Below are positions 1 to 8,180 of a stretch of 11,328 nt of DNA, in pieces; positions within the stretch are counted from its first letter, which is position 1; every line of letters starts with the position of its first letter. The position numbers and the translations under genes were made by a program. The DNA is taken from contig JAESSU010000280.1 in NCBI GenBank assembly GCA_016763955.1, forward strand, positions 1-11,328. The letters are read 5' to 3'. The notes beneath the pieces are model-generated. The model searched no databases. It saw only the letters and a list, made by a program, of their open reading frames with translations, and was not told the DNA's origin. Origin of the DNA: Phycisphaeraceae bacterium. GTDB lineage: Bacteria; Planctomycetota; Phycisphaerae; Phycisphaerales; Phycisphaeraceae.

Positions 1-1232
1 GTGATAGGTGGAGTTTTGAAAAGCCTAATTCAAAAAATGACAAAAATAGCTTAAAACCCATATGGGATGCTGCTGAAAAATTCCTAGAACAAAATTCTGA
101 CCGATCCGTAGGAATGCAAGAAATTTACGAGATCTGGCGTAAGCCTCCCTTTGGGGTTAGAGATGGCCTAATGCCTATCCTAGCAGTGGCTTTTGTCTTG
201 ACGTGTCGTGATACTCTAGCACTCTACCGTGAAGGAATTTACCAAGCGAAATTCAAAAGCCTAGATGTAGAGTATCTAACTATAAATCCAGATAACATCC
301 AAATTAGATGGATGGATATGTCTGAAATGTCTCGTGGATTATTATCAGGCCTATCTGACGTTGTCCGAGATCTCGACACTGAGAATAAGCTCCATGATCT
401 TAGGCCTATTGACGTGGCACGAGGATTAATCACTATTTTTGATAGCCTGCATCCTTGGACACTTCGAACATCTCACCTCTCTAAAAATGCCCTGCATTTG
501 AGAGAGATTTTTAAGAAAGCACATGACCCTAACCAACTTATTTTCAATGACTTACCCAAAAGCTCTCTTTCTAGAAATAAGCAAACTGGACATGATTATG
601 CAGAAATTGTGAGTTGTGTTCGCGATGGCCTGAACGAGCTAATAGAAGCCTACCCTGCTATGATTGAACGCTTCTATCAAATAATGCTCACTGATCTTGG
701 TGTCCCTAACACATCTTCACAATCTCTTGCAGACTTAGCTAAACGTGCTGAAAATATTAGAGGAGTATCAGGTGAATTCAAACTTGATGGGTTTGCAGGT
801 AGGTTAATAGGTTTCACTGGTCAGCCAGATCAAATTGAAGGACTTGCGTTCTTTGCTGCCGAAAAGCCTTTAAATGCATGGATTGATACTGATGTTGATA
901 AGTCCAACATTGGTATAGCTAAATTATCACAATTATTTAATCTAGCTGAAGCATTTGCTCATGTGAAAGGCCGCAAAAACAAACGGCAGGCTATGGCACT
1001 TGTCGTGAGTGTTGATGGTAGCCCAACTCCACTAATCGAGGAGTTTACCATTAGTGAAGCGGACAAAAAAATTGCCAATGAGATTGCTGAACGCCTAAGG
1101 CAGGTCATCTCTGAAACAAAAAAAATACCTCAAAGCATCATCTTGGCTGCTCTCTCAAAAGTCAGTGCAGATTACATGTCAGAATTATCTCAATCTTCAA
1201 CCCCTACATATAAGAAAAGAAAAACCGCATGA
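1..1232 (+). CDS. C-terminal part of a large defence-island-type protein, probably an ATPase (5' end outside window)
   Basis: The frame is open from the left edge of the window, with about 37 codons before the first internal ATG at 114, so the gene begins upstream and about 409 residues are visible. No Walker A or B motif lies in the visible part. The stretch around PPFGVRDGLMPILAVAF, followed by an ALYREG segment, resembles the conserved region in C-terminal parts of large ATPases from BREX/Pgl-like and other defence loci; this is recalled resemblance, not a search result. The rest is mostly predicted helical with a basic C-terminus (KKRKTA). The stop codon overlaps the start of the PAPS-reductase-like gene (ATGA), showing translational coupling, so the two products probably act together. 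AT-rich codon use differs from the ispE end of the window, as expected for transferred DNA. The coding call is firm; the ATPase assignment is tentative. Confidence 0.7.
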   Translation, partial: DRWSFEKPNSKNDKNSLKPIWDAAEKFLEQNSDRSVGMQEIYEIWRKPPFGVRDGLMPILAVAFVLTCRDTLALYREGIYQAKFKSLDVEYLTINPDNIQIRWMDMSEMSRGLLSGLSDVVRDLDTENKLHDLRPIDVARGLITIFDSLHPWTLRTSHLSKNALHLREIFKKAHDPNQLIFNDLPKSSLSRNKQTGHDYAEIVSCVRDGLNELIEAYPAMIERFYQIMLTDLGVPNTSSQSLADLAKRAENIRGVSGEFKLDGFAGRLIGFTGQPDQIEGLAFFAAEKPLNAWIDTDVDKSNIGIAKLSQLFNLAEAFAHVKGRKNKRQAMALVVSVDGSPTPLIEEFTISEADKKIANEIAERLRQVISETKKIPQSIILAALSKVSADYMSELSQSSTPTYKKRKTA

Positions 1233-2068
1233 CCGTCCAAAAGAAGGAAAGACATGTTCTAGGACTATCAGGTGGGCGAGATAGTGCTGCATTAGCCATA
1301 TACATGCGCCATCATCATCCTGAGCTTGATATTGATTATTTTTTCACAGATACGGGAGAAGAATTACCGGAGGTTTATAGCTACTTGTTAGATCTTGAGG
1401 CACGCTTGGGAAAGCCAATTGTAAGACTTAACCCTGATAGGGGATTTAAATTTTTACTTAAGAAGCACAATAACTTTCTGCCGTCGCCTCAGGCTCGCTG
1501 GTGCACGATTATGCTCAAACTCAAACCATTTGAAGCGTGGGTTAAAGAAATGCTTGATGCTGGTGAAAAAGTGTATAGCTACGTAGCCATACGTTCCGAT
1601 GAAGAATATCGTGCTGGGTATATTTCTAAGGACGATAACCTTGTTGTTAAATTACCGTTCAAAGAAGATGGCATTGATAAAGCTGGTGTCATGGACCTGT
1701 TAAATAATGCAGGTTTAGGACTACCTAAATATTACGAATGGCGATCTAGAAGTGGCTGTACTTTTTGTTTCTTTCAGCAAAAAATTGAATGGCTTCGTTT
1801 AAAGGAACGGCACCCTGAGGCATTTAAGGAAGCTATGGGTTATGAAAAGCTTGCGGTTGACGGAGGGTCTCCATTTACTTGGAGCCAAGGGGAATCTTTA
1901 GCTGAACTTTGTGAGCCCGCACGAGTAGAGCAAATAAAAGCAGATCATGAGAAACGTATAGAACGCCTTAGGTCTAAGGTCCAAGAAAACCCTTTGCGAG
2001 ATAATGATGTTTTAGACATTAATGATTTATATGGTCAGTCTAAAGTTTGTTTAACTTGCCATAAATGA
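1229..2068 (+). CDS. PAPS reductase / DndC-like family protein
   Basis: 279 aa. The PP-loop SGGRDS (residues 14-19) is the ATP-pyrophosphatase signature, which binds ATP and adenylates a substrate. A DTG element at about 41-43 and an IRSDEE segment at about 121-126 fit the PAPS reductase/DndC superfamily. Cysteines sit at C92 (RWC), C177 and C180 (GCTFC), and C274 and C277 (a terminal CLTC). C92 plus the C177-C180 pair are placed like the Fe-S cluster ligands of DndC-type proteins; the terminal CxxC could add a ligand or carry persulfide. DndC-type enzymes activate DNA for phosphorothioation; similar proteins occur in BREX-related and other defence loci. No dndD, dndE or sspB is seen here, so DNA sulfuration is only a possibility; nucleotide or tRNA modification are alternatives. 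The start ATG overlaps the upstream stop by 4 bp. Confidence 0.88.
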   Translation: MTVQKKERHVLGLSGGRDSAALAIYMRHHHPELDIDYFFTDTGEELPEVYSYLLDLEARLGKPIVRLNPDRGFKFLLKKHNNFLPSPQARWCTIMLKLKPFEAWVKEMLDAGEKVYSYVAIRSDEEYRAGYISKDDNLVVKLPFKEDGIDKAGVMDLLNNAGLGLPKYYEWRSRSGCTFCFFQQKIEWLRLKERHPEAFKEAMGYEKLAVDGGSPFTWSQGESLAELCEPARVEQIKADHEKRIERLRSKVQENPLRDNDVLDINDLYGQSKVCLTCHK

Positions 2069-2250
2069 ATAGTATCTTTTGAGGTAAGGGCAAGGAGATT
2101 ATTTCAAAGCATCAATTGATCACTACTCCAATTTATTTTGACGAAAGATACTTTGACGTGTAGTTTTGGTAAATTAAAAATATAATAGTAGCGAAAATGC
2201 AGGAATTTAGTTAAGTACATATAAACTTAAGAGTGAAGCAGGGGGATACT
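2069..2250 (+). promoter_or_regulatory. Intergenic region with a spaced 9-bp inverted repeat and a possible promoter
   Basis: An AT-rich gap of about 180 bp separates the PAPS-reductase-like gene from the GHKL gene. It holds a perfect inverted repeat, AGTATCTTT at 2071-2079 and AAAGATACT at 2144-2152, with 64 bp between the arms. A TATAAT lies at 2181-2186; the nearest good -35 (TTGACG, 2153-2158) is 22 bp away, too far for a standard sigma-70 promoter, so the promoter call is weak. AGGGGG at 2240-2245 is a strong Shine-Dalgarno for the GTG at 2251. The gap suggests the GHKL-GIY-YIG pair may have its own transcription unit. Confidence 0.3.
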
Positions 2251-3954
2251 GTGCCAGATACAAAAATAAAAAAGATTGGGGGTATGAATGCAGCGAGAGT
2301 ATTAGCCGCGTTAGGCCGCATTGGTTATCACCCCGTCTCGGCGGTGCTTGATATTGTCGATAATTCTATTTCTGCTGAAGCAGATACAATAGCGATCAAT
2401 ATAAAATTAATTCAAGAGAAGGGCGAAGGCCGTGGTCGTCGCCGCACCCTCATTGATTCGTTTAGCATCGTTGATAATGGGAAAGGTATGAATGAAGACG
2501 GCATTCACAATGCTCTGTCCCTTGGTTCGTCTGAAGAATATTATCATGAAGGTACGCTAAGTAAGTTTGGCCTTGGCTTGAAATCGGCATCCTCCTCCCT
2601 AGGAAAACGCCTCGTAATTTGCTCACGACAAGAGGGCGCAGGTGCAATAACAGCCACACTCGATCAAAACAATCTCACGATTGAATATGAATACGTCCTG
2701 ACCCCGGCAACAGATGATGAAGTCGCACTTCTTGACGCACACTGCGGAGAAGGAAAGTCAGGCACAATTGTAAAAGTTGAAGATATTCGTCATGTCTCGA
2801 TGCCTCGTACCATTGAAATTATTGAGGGCATAAAAGCAAAGGCTGGCATCATTTTTTTCTATCACCTCAGTGGTATTGAACCTGCACCAAGACAAGTTAG
2901 CATTTCCGTTAACCACGATGATCATTCTGAGGAAATAGCCCCTATAGACCCTCTTTTCTTGGGTGATATTAGTGACGAGGAAGGTGATTTAGATGAAAAA
3001 AACTGGGACGGAATGTCTGTCCAATGGATACAGCGTCCTCAGAAATTCCAACTTAATCCTGAGGGGACGGTTTCTGCAACGGTCGAAATCAGCCAATTGC
3101 CGCATCCTCCATCTGTAAATACGTTCGGGGACATGACCCAGGTCGAGTGTCGGAAGAAATACAATATTGGTGCTGGAAAATATGGATTTTATATCTATCG
3201 CAATGGGCGGCTTATCTCATGGGCAGATTCCCTAAATGGTCAAATCAGCCTAGACCAAGACATGTACTCATTTAGAGGGAGGATTTTAATTGAGAGTAAC
3301 GCGGACGATATTTTGAACCTTGATGTGACAAAAAGCCGCATTCATCTGTCTGAAATAGCCCAAGACCTACTAACCCCAATTGTTTCTGAAGCCAAAAAGA
3401 AGAGTAAAGCTGCTTGGAAGTACGCGGGTGAAACAATATTGAGAAAAACCGATACTGATCCTCATTCCGAAGTCAACGCCGAACTTGATAGACTCGGCGA
3501 TCTTGATGAAAAAGGGCAGAAGTTAGACGAGGACACAGCACCCGAAAAAGATCGGAAGGAGATGGTTAAGCGTCGCAAAAAAATAACTGCGAGCTCGCCC
3601 GTAAATTCCGAAGAATCAGAAAAATTGGAGAAACAAGGTCAACGAGTTCAATATGTTGATGAACTTGATAACAATCAGGCATGGGAGCGTGCACACGACC
3701 CACAAGAAGGTCTCATTGTCCGTGTAAACAAATCGCATCGCATATATAGGGATGTGATTAGTGTTATGTCGGAAAACTCAGATTTAATTCGAATTCTCGA
3801 TATATTATTTTTCTCTTTAGCAAAAGGTGAATTCGATACGCTGTATCGCGGCGAATTTGACGCGGGTATAGCTGAAAAAATACTCGATGAATTCCGAGAA
3901 AAGGTTGGCGGACAATTAGCGGAAATTTTACGGCAACTAAAAAAACCTCAATAG
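2251..3954 (+). CDS. GHKL-type ATPase (MORC/MutL/Hsp90-like ATP-binding protein)
   Basis: 567 aa from GTG 2251, chosen because AGGGGG lies 5 nt upstream; a GTG at 2233 is possible but has only a weak site. The N-terminal ATP-binding fold is clear: N-box LDIVDNS (D34, D37, N38), G1 box DNGKGM (D75, G77, G79) and G2 box KFGLGLKS (G107, G109). A transducer-like middle follows, with a lysine of the VTKSRIH type after about residue 360. Residues of about 400-470 are charged and probably coiled or disordered, and the last 90 residues are a predicted helical domain. GHKL ATPases dimerise on ATP binding and act as clamps or switches; bacterial MORC-like members are common in defence islands beside nucleases. 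Here the neighbour is a GIY-YIG protein with no gap, suggesting an ATP-gated clamp controlling a nuclease. The N-box has Asp where Glu is usual. Family call firm, function inferred. Confidence 0.85.
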   Translation: MPDTKIKKIGGMNAARVLAALGRIGYHPVSAVLDIVDNSISAEADTIAINIKLIQEKGEGRGRRRTLIDSFSIVDNGKGMNEDGIHNALSLGSSEEYYHEGTLSKFGLGLKSASSSLGKRLVICSRQEGAGAITATLDQNNLTIEYEYVLTPATDDEVALLDAHCGEGKSGTIVKVEDIRHVSMPRTIEIIEGIKAKAGIIFFYHLSGIEPAPRQVSISVNHDDHSEEIAPIDPLFLGDISDEEGDLDEKNWDGMSVQWIQRPQKFQLNPEGTVSATVEISQLPHPPSVNTFGDMTQVECRKKYNIGAGKYGFYIYRNGRLISWADSLNGQISLDQDMYSFRGRILIESNADDILNLDVTKSRIHLSEIAQDLLTPIVSEAKKKSKAAWKYAGETILRKTDTDPHSEVNAELDRLGDLDEKGQKLDEDTAPEKDRKEMVKRRKKITASSPVNSEESEKLEKQGQRVQYVDELDNNQAWERAHDPQEGLIVRVNKSHRIYRDVISVMSENSDLIRILDILFFSLAKGEFDTLYRGEFDAGIAEKILDEFREKVGGQLAEILRQLKKPQ

Positions 3955-4428
3955 ATGCAGCGCACCGCCCATATCATAACCGTTTCAAATGATAAAGCGG
4001 CAAAGAGAGCTCCGTATATTTATGCGGGGTTTGCATTGAATTTTCGTGCGCTATACGTGGGGGAAACCCGAAGCTCGCAAGGGGCAGTCGGGCGTATGGC
4101 GCAACATATATCCGAAACATCATCAAACACGTTCAAGAAACGTATTTGCACACTCCTTGGATACGAAGAAATTAACTTGGAGGGAATTTCCTTTTTTGCT
4201 GTGCCGCTTTCCAATTATCGAGGTTTTTGGTCAGACTCTAGTGAATATAGGCGGGCAGTTGAATTTCTCGTGCAGAATGAGATGCTCAATTTTTTAACCA
4301 AAGAAGAGAAAAACGTCCTTCTAGTCTCAAGAGTAAACGCAAACGGTTATTGCAATACCGGTATTGTGAAGAATGAAGCAAAAATTGTAGCACGTTCCCT
4401 AATACACTCAATGAAGCATGTCATATGA
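3955..4428 (+). CDS. Small GIY-YIG nuclease-family protein
   Basis: 157 aa, starting with the ATG directly after the TAG of the GHKL gene and without its own clear Shine-Dalgarno, so translation is probably coupled. The fold signature is YIYAG (21-25) followed by LYVGET (33-38), corresponding to the GIY and YIG strands; R47 and H51 in GRMAQH match the conserved Arg/His of the first helix, and E103 in RRAVEFL is the best candidate for the metal-binding Glu. N128-N131 near the C-terminus resembles the Asn-containing last motif. The size fits a stand-alone GIY-YIG domain, as in UvrC N-terminal domains or small endonucleases. The first motif lacks the usual leading Gly. Together with the GHKL ATPase it probably forms the effector of the cassette; a DNA-binding partner would have to come from the other proteins. 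Activity is not shown by sequence alone. Confidence 0.72.
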   Translation: MQRTAHIITVSNDKAAKRAPYIYAGFALNFRALYVGETRSSQGAVGRMAQHISETSSNTFKKRICTLLGYEEINLEGISFFAVPLSNYRGFWSDSSEYRRAVEFLVQNEMLNFLTKEEKNVLLVSRVNANGYCNTGIVKNEAKIVARSLIHSMKHVI

Positions 4429-4490
4429 GCTGATACCACATCATTGGATAGTTCCTATCGCCCCGACATTCTTGCCGTAAGTGTGTAATT

Positions 4491-4693
4491 TACCGGTGCT
4501 TACACTCATACTGGCTTCCAGATTGTTGTCTGCAAGGAACTTTCATCAGCCAGAACAGGTATATTGAACGCCCTGATCAGGATGGATCGGAACCTTGCTG
4601 TTCGGTTTTCGCTACCACAGAGCCATCAACAAAGCATCAATCACAAGGCCCCACCTGAGGGTTGTTCTTCATGCTCCATTGGACTTCTTTTAA
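4491..4693 (-). pseudogene. Decayed IS3-family orfB (transposase) fragment
   Basis: Reading the minus strand from 4693 gives LKEVQWSMKNNPQV, then after a one-base shift LVIDALLMALW, a stop, RKPNSKVPIHPDQGVQYTCS, two stops, then KFLADNNLEASMS. This is the recognisable middle of an IS3-family (IS150/IS51-like) OrfB rve domain; the Asp of HPDQGVQY is the second catalytic Asp. A frameshift and three in-frame stops make it non-functional, and both ends of the IS are gone; downstream (below about 4491) the match fades. It fills most of the 324-bp gap between the GIY-YIG gene and tnsC, so this gap holds no gene. It shows past IS insertion at the boundary between the cargo and the transposition genes. 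Confidence 0.75.
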
Positions 4694-4752
4694 CCATGCG
4701 TCTCTACAACACTAACACAACGAGAACTAACGTCTGAGAGGACAAAGTATAT

Positions 4753-5646
4753 TTACACATGAGCCACCCGTAGTCGATCCCCCGGCGAAGTCCATCTGAT
4801 TTCAGCAAGCATATCAAAGCTCAACTGATTGCGACCAGTGGTTCCCGCAAGTTCAACAAGTCGACAGACAATTTCCCTAGTTTCACCGGTAAGGCCATCA
4901 CTCATTGTGTGAAGGCGTCGTATAAATTTTTGAGATGTAATCACTGAATCAATTCCTTCAAAGCCGAGGCTCAAGCATAAGTTTGCGATGAACTCTGCGT
5001 ACTTATCGCCCATTTCCCATTGGGGAAGATAAAAAGGATCGAATCTACTACCAAATTGAGGATCTAAATGTATGGCCCGGTGTGCTTCTTCCGTGCCTAC
5101 GGCAATAATAGAAATGCGCAATTGGTTTGTAAGGGTCTTAATGGCATTTAGAAATTGCCCCTGCTTATCCATGCTCCCATCGAGGATATGGTGAATTTCA
5201 TCAATGATAATAATTTTGGTTTGCAGACGACGAAGTAAGTTAACGACTTGATCACGTTTTTTATCAGTGGACATTGTCGGACTGATTGGTGCGCCTAAGC
5301 TGTCAATAATATTGCTGTAAAGCGCGGATAGCCTAGGAGATTCTGGCGTTTGCACCATGATTACGGGTTTAACGGAAGCTTCTGCTTGACCAGTGTCTTT
5401 GGGATTGGTCTCTAACATGAAACGTTCACATAAAAGCGATTTTCCTGCATTTGCTTTTCCGTAAACCAAGCAACACGGAGGGCGGTTGGTTTCTGGATAT
5501 GCCAAAATACGCCTAAACCTATTCAACCCCTCTTCGGCGATGGGGTAGCTGATCCAGTGCTGACCAAAGTATTTCTGCATATGATCGAATAGATCGAGTT
5601 GAGGCTCATTATTAGAATATCTGGACACGACCGTTTCTATTGGCAT
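4753..5646 (-). CDS. tnsC: TnsC/TniB-family AAA+ transposition regulator
   Basis: 297 aa from ATG 5646; this start has an AGGAG 5 nt upstream, better than the ATG at 5661. Walker A GKANAGKS (63-70), Walker B IIIIDE (145-150), and a later GTEEAHR and SRFDPF region (about 184-204) giving sensor and arginine-finger candidates. The length and the N-terminal pattern (IAEEGLNRFRRIL before a PETNRP segment) match TniB/TnsC proteins. These form ATP-dependent filaments on target DNA and link the target selector (TniQ/TnsD) to the TnsA-TnsB transposase. It overlaps the end of tnsB by 10 bp, so it is the last gene of a coupled operon. No defect is seen. Confidence 0.93.
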   Translation of the reverse strand: MPIETVVSRYSNNEPQLDLFDHMQKYFGQHWISYPIAEEGLNRFRRILAYPETNRPPCCLVYGKANAGKSLLCERFMLETNPKDTGQAEASVKPVIMVQTPESPRLSALYSNIIDSLGAPISPTMSTDKKRDQVVNLLRRLQTKIIIIDEIHHILDGSMDKQGQFLNAIKTLTNQLRISIIAVGTEEAHRAIHLDPQFGSRFDPFYLPQWEMGDKYAEFIANLCLSLGFEGIDSVITSQKFIRRLHTMSDGLTGETREIVCRLVELAGTTGRNQLSFDMLAEIRWTSPGDRLRVAHV

Positions 5647-7532
5647 GACTGCTCCTTCCATCGTTTTTTCAGAGCATCTAAATCAATATTTAAGGGCTTT
5701 TCATTTCCTTCGGCGTCTTGGGTGTTGTCGATGATCACTTGTGGAAAGTTTGGCACTACAGGAAAATCTTGAAGAGATTTTACGCGGTTCTTACTTTTTT
5801 GTTTCTCCGTAATTTTCTTTTTAGTAGCCTTTTTTGTGATTTTTTTTGCTGTTTTAACAAGCTCATCTCGCTGGTTGCGCGACCGATCAATTTGGTCACG
5901 GTGATCCAATTTTTGTCCAGATACGGCCTTAAGTTTTTTTAGAGCTCTGAGCTCCCACAGTGTGTTTACCGCTGGTGACCTACGACTGATTGTGATCTCT
6001 TGGTATGTTTTGGTGTCTGGATTTAAAAAGTATATTTTTGTTATGTCTCGTGGATCGCGTCTACATAGAAACTTCGCATGAGCGCGGCCTTTTTTTTGCC
6101 GGATCCATTTCTTTAGAGAGGGGGAATAATATTGAATATTATCCCAACTAATTCCGTCTCGCTGAACCGTTCGTTTCTGGAAAGGGAGAAAGGCCATTTT
6201 AAATTCTTCCGGATTTTGAATGGGTGGGAGGAAGCCGATTGTCCTTTCTTTGGATCCAACTTTTAGGCCTTCAGTCCACGTTCGAAGGGGAGACATTTCA
6301 AGGGCGCGATGCTCAGTCAAATGGTAGTCGTTGACAATAAAATCAACGATCCATCGATACAGTTCGTCGTAAGTTAAAGCCGCCTCCTTGACGGAGTCGT
6401 ATTCACCTTTTTTCATGTGGTTCGAGAATGTTGTGCCAGGTAAGGTGTGTATCTCATCACCTAATCTCTTCATCATGCGCTCTATGTGCCCGCCGAATTC
6501 AGGGCGTTTGACAGGCCGTCTTTGGACGTTAATTCCGTATTCTTCGCAAGCCTTCAAAATGAGTTTGCTGGAAAGATCTTTGCCATTGTCGGTGTGAATG
6601 GTTCTTATCTTCCCCCAGACTGGCCAAGTTCCTTCAATGCCAAGCCGATCTAATTCAGCATCTTTTGCAAGGGAGCTGTGAATGATGCTCAAGCCAACGG
6701 TAAATTCATTGGGACAGTCTAAAGAAAGGTGAAAGCCCGTAATCATCCGGCTAAACTTATCAATCGCTAAAGTAATCCATGGGCGTCCAATGGCAATGCG
6801 CTTTACGTCATCCACGACTTGAATGTCGAGCAACGTATGGTCAATTTGTACGCATCCCAACGGGTAGTCTAGGTCGGAATATGTATCCGTAATTTCGCTG
6901 TAAGTATCACGCGCGGCTTTGTCTCCATGACGACGTTTAGTTTGCTCACGGATATCAATTTCACTTATTCGATTACGCACAGTGTTTTTATGAGGTGCTT
7001 TAAAGCCAATTTTTCGGCATCGACGTGCAATTATATCTGCGGCTTTAACAACGGTTATTTTTTGCTTGGTCAGATATTCATTTTCAATAACATCTTGAAT
7101 GATAGCCTCAATTTTTTTATTGAGATTGCGTTTCCTTTTAGTGCGTCTATTTGGCGCGAGACTGGTGAGTCTTTTTGATATTTCATACTCTTTGATCCAT
7201 CTGTACAAAGTAGATTTTCCAAGATTGAGCTCCGCACCCCTAGCTTGAACGTCGTTACTTGTACGTTTTGAAAGTTTTAGTAATGGTGTGATGGCTTCAA
7301 GACGCCGACGGGCTTCATCGAGGTCTTTATCATGGACAGCATCAAGGGGCCTTTCAGTCTGAGGTGTTTTGGTTCCGCGTGCTGTTAGTGATGAGGTGCG
7401 AACGGTTATAATATCCTTTGTATCGCTGTATTGGATCAGGATTTCGCTGGCACTTATTGCCCTCGTGATGATGCAGGATCTTCCTTTGTGAGCAGCCTCG
7501 GTTCCCGGTGCGTAGCTGGTAGGATTAGTCAT
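5637..7532 (-). CDS. tnsB: TnsB/TniA-family DDE transposase
   Basis: 631 aa from ATG 7532, whose ATGACTAA overlaps the tnsA stop by 8 bp; a GGGGA lies 8 nt upstream. A longer TTG start at 7547 is less likely. Order of domains: a small beta domain (about 17-50), helix-turn-helix regions that bind end repeats (about 70-125 and 135-195), an RNase H-fold catalytic domain with D231 (QIDH), D315 (HTDNG) and E351 (GGHIER), a Mu-type beta-barrel (about 430-510), and a very lysine-rich tail (about 545-585) leading to a C-terminal segment that in Tn7 relatives contacts TnsC. All three catalytic residues are present. It cuts and joins the 3' ends of the element; TnsA supplies the 5' cuts. Full-length for the family. 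Confidence 0.95.
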   Translation of the reverse strand: MTNPTSYAPGTEAAHKGRSCIITRAISASEILIQYSDTKDIITVRTSSLTARGTKTPQTERPLDAVHDKDLDEARRRLEAITPLLKLSKRTSNDVQARGAELNLGKSTLYRWIKEYEISKRLTSLAPNRRTKRKRNLNKKIEAIIQDVIENEYLTKQKITVVKAADIIARRCRKIGFKAPHKNTVRNRISEIDIREQTKRRHGDKAARDTYSEITDTYSDLDYPLGCVQIDHTLLDIQVVDDVKRIAIGRPWITLAIDKFSRMITGFHLSLDCPNEFTVGLSIIHSSLAKDAELDRLGIEGTWPVWGKIRTIHTDNGKDLSSKLILKACEEYGINVQRRPVKRPEFGGHIERMMKRLGDEIHTLPGTTFSNHMKKGEYDSVKEAALTYDELYRWIVDFIVNDYHLTEHRALEMSPLRTWTEGLKVGSKERTIGFLPPIQNPEEFKMAFLPFQKRTVQRDGISWDNIQYYSPSLKKWIRQKKGRAHAKFLCRRDPRDITKIYFLNPDTKTYQEITISRRSPAVNTLWELRALKKLKAVSGQKLDHRDQIDRSRNQRDELVKTAKKITKKATKKKITEKQKSKNRVKSLQDFPVVPNFPQVIIDNTQDAEGNEKPLNIDLDALKKRWKEQSCQ

Positions 7533-8163
7533 GAAGTTGGTCCCCAATCCAGATGGGACTGCTCATATCGAATTCAACATTGAGGTCTGTAACGATTTTT
7601 CCAATTGAGAGTAAGCACCAGAGGGTGGCCAGTCCTCGAGATTGCTCATGATGATCATCCCAGCAAGAAGTTACGAGTTGGTAGATCGAAATTGGACCTG
7701 ATCTGTGAAGGTCGCGCACAAGGCGTGCCGCCAATCCTGGATCCGGAGTTTCACGACGGAAAGGGAGTAGAAAATTTGCATTCTCGAGGCGGGGGATGTG
7801 AATTTCCCGTTCCGTCCAAATTTCAAATGTCCAATCGCGTTCGGTGGCGAATTTGGAAGCCGCAGCGAATTTGGGGGCGAATTCTTCTTGGCGTTTATCT
7901 AAGACACGCTTTGGCTTTACTTCAATCAGACGTAAGCCGCGGTTGGCGTGGGTCACGAGGAAGTCTGGAACATAGCTTCGTTTATTTGCAAATATGATAC
8001 GAACGGGCTGTTCTTCGATTTTGACAACATCATTATCGAACGCCATGAGGGAAACAAAATCCCGTTCAAGGAGCGATTCCAAGGCAACACTGCCGCCGCC
8101 CGGGATCCATGAGTGTTGACCGATCATACTCGTGTGACTTCTTGGAATTTCACGTACAGGCAT
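7525..8163 (-). CDS. tnsA: TnsA-like PD-(D/E)XK endonuclease
   Basis: 212 aa from ATG 8163, chosen for a GGAG 8 nt upstream; an in-frame ATG at 8217 would add 18 poorly conserved residues that overlap a likely promoter. The nuclease core is SLLERDF (E33, or E29), EEQPVRI, VPDF (D67) and IEVKP (E81, K83), the E..D..(E/Q)XK arrangement of TnsA. The C-terminal half (about 140-212) resembles the winged-helix part of TnsA that contacts TnsC. TnsA cuts the 5' strands at the transposon ends, so the element should move by cut-and-paste rather than by copy-in replication. It is followed by tnsB with an overlap and preceded by tniQ with a 70-bp gap that may hold a promoter. Confidence 0.9.
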   Translation of the reverse strand: MPVREIPRSHTSMIGQHSWIPGGGSVALESLLERDFVSLMAFDNDVVKIEEQPVRIIFANKRSYVPDFLVTHANRGLRLIEVKPKRVLDKRQEEFAPKFAAASKFATERDWTFEIWTEREIHIPRLENANFLLPFRRETPDPGLAARLVRDLHRSGPISIYQLVTSCWDDHHEQSRGLATLWCLLSIGKIVTDLNVEFDMSSPIWIGDQLHD

Positions 8164-8180
8164 ACAATATTCTCCAAAGT

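Noticed and set aside
2153..2186. Strong sigma-70 promoter TTGACG with TATAAT
   Set aside because: The spacing is 22 bp rather than 16-18, so the pair is not a normal promoter; kept only as a weak hint.
4429..4752. Left transposon end in the gap beside tnsC
   Set aside because: A CCCCGACA at about 4461-4468 recalls the terminus, but it points the wrong way for a left end and no 19-bp repeats lie beside it; IS3 orfB remains explain the stretch.
7605..7997. 130-codon plus-strand frame opposite tnsA
   Set aside because: Shadow frame on the opposite strand of a gene with a clear TnsA catalytic pattern; no family features.
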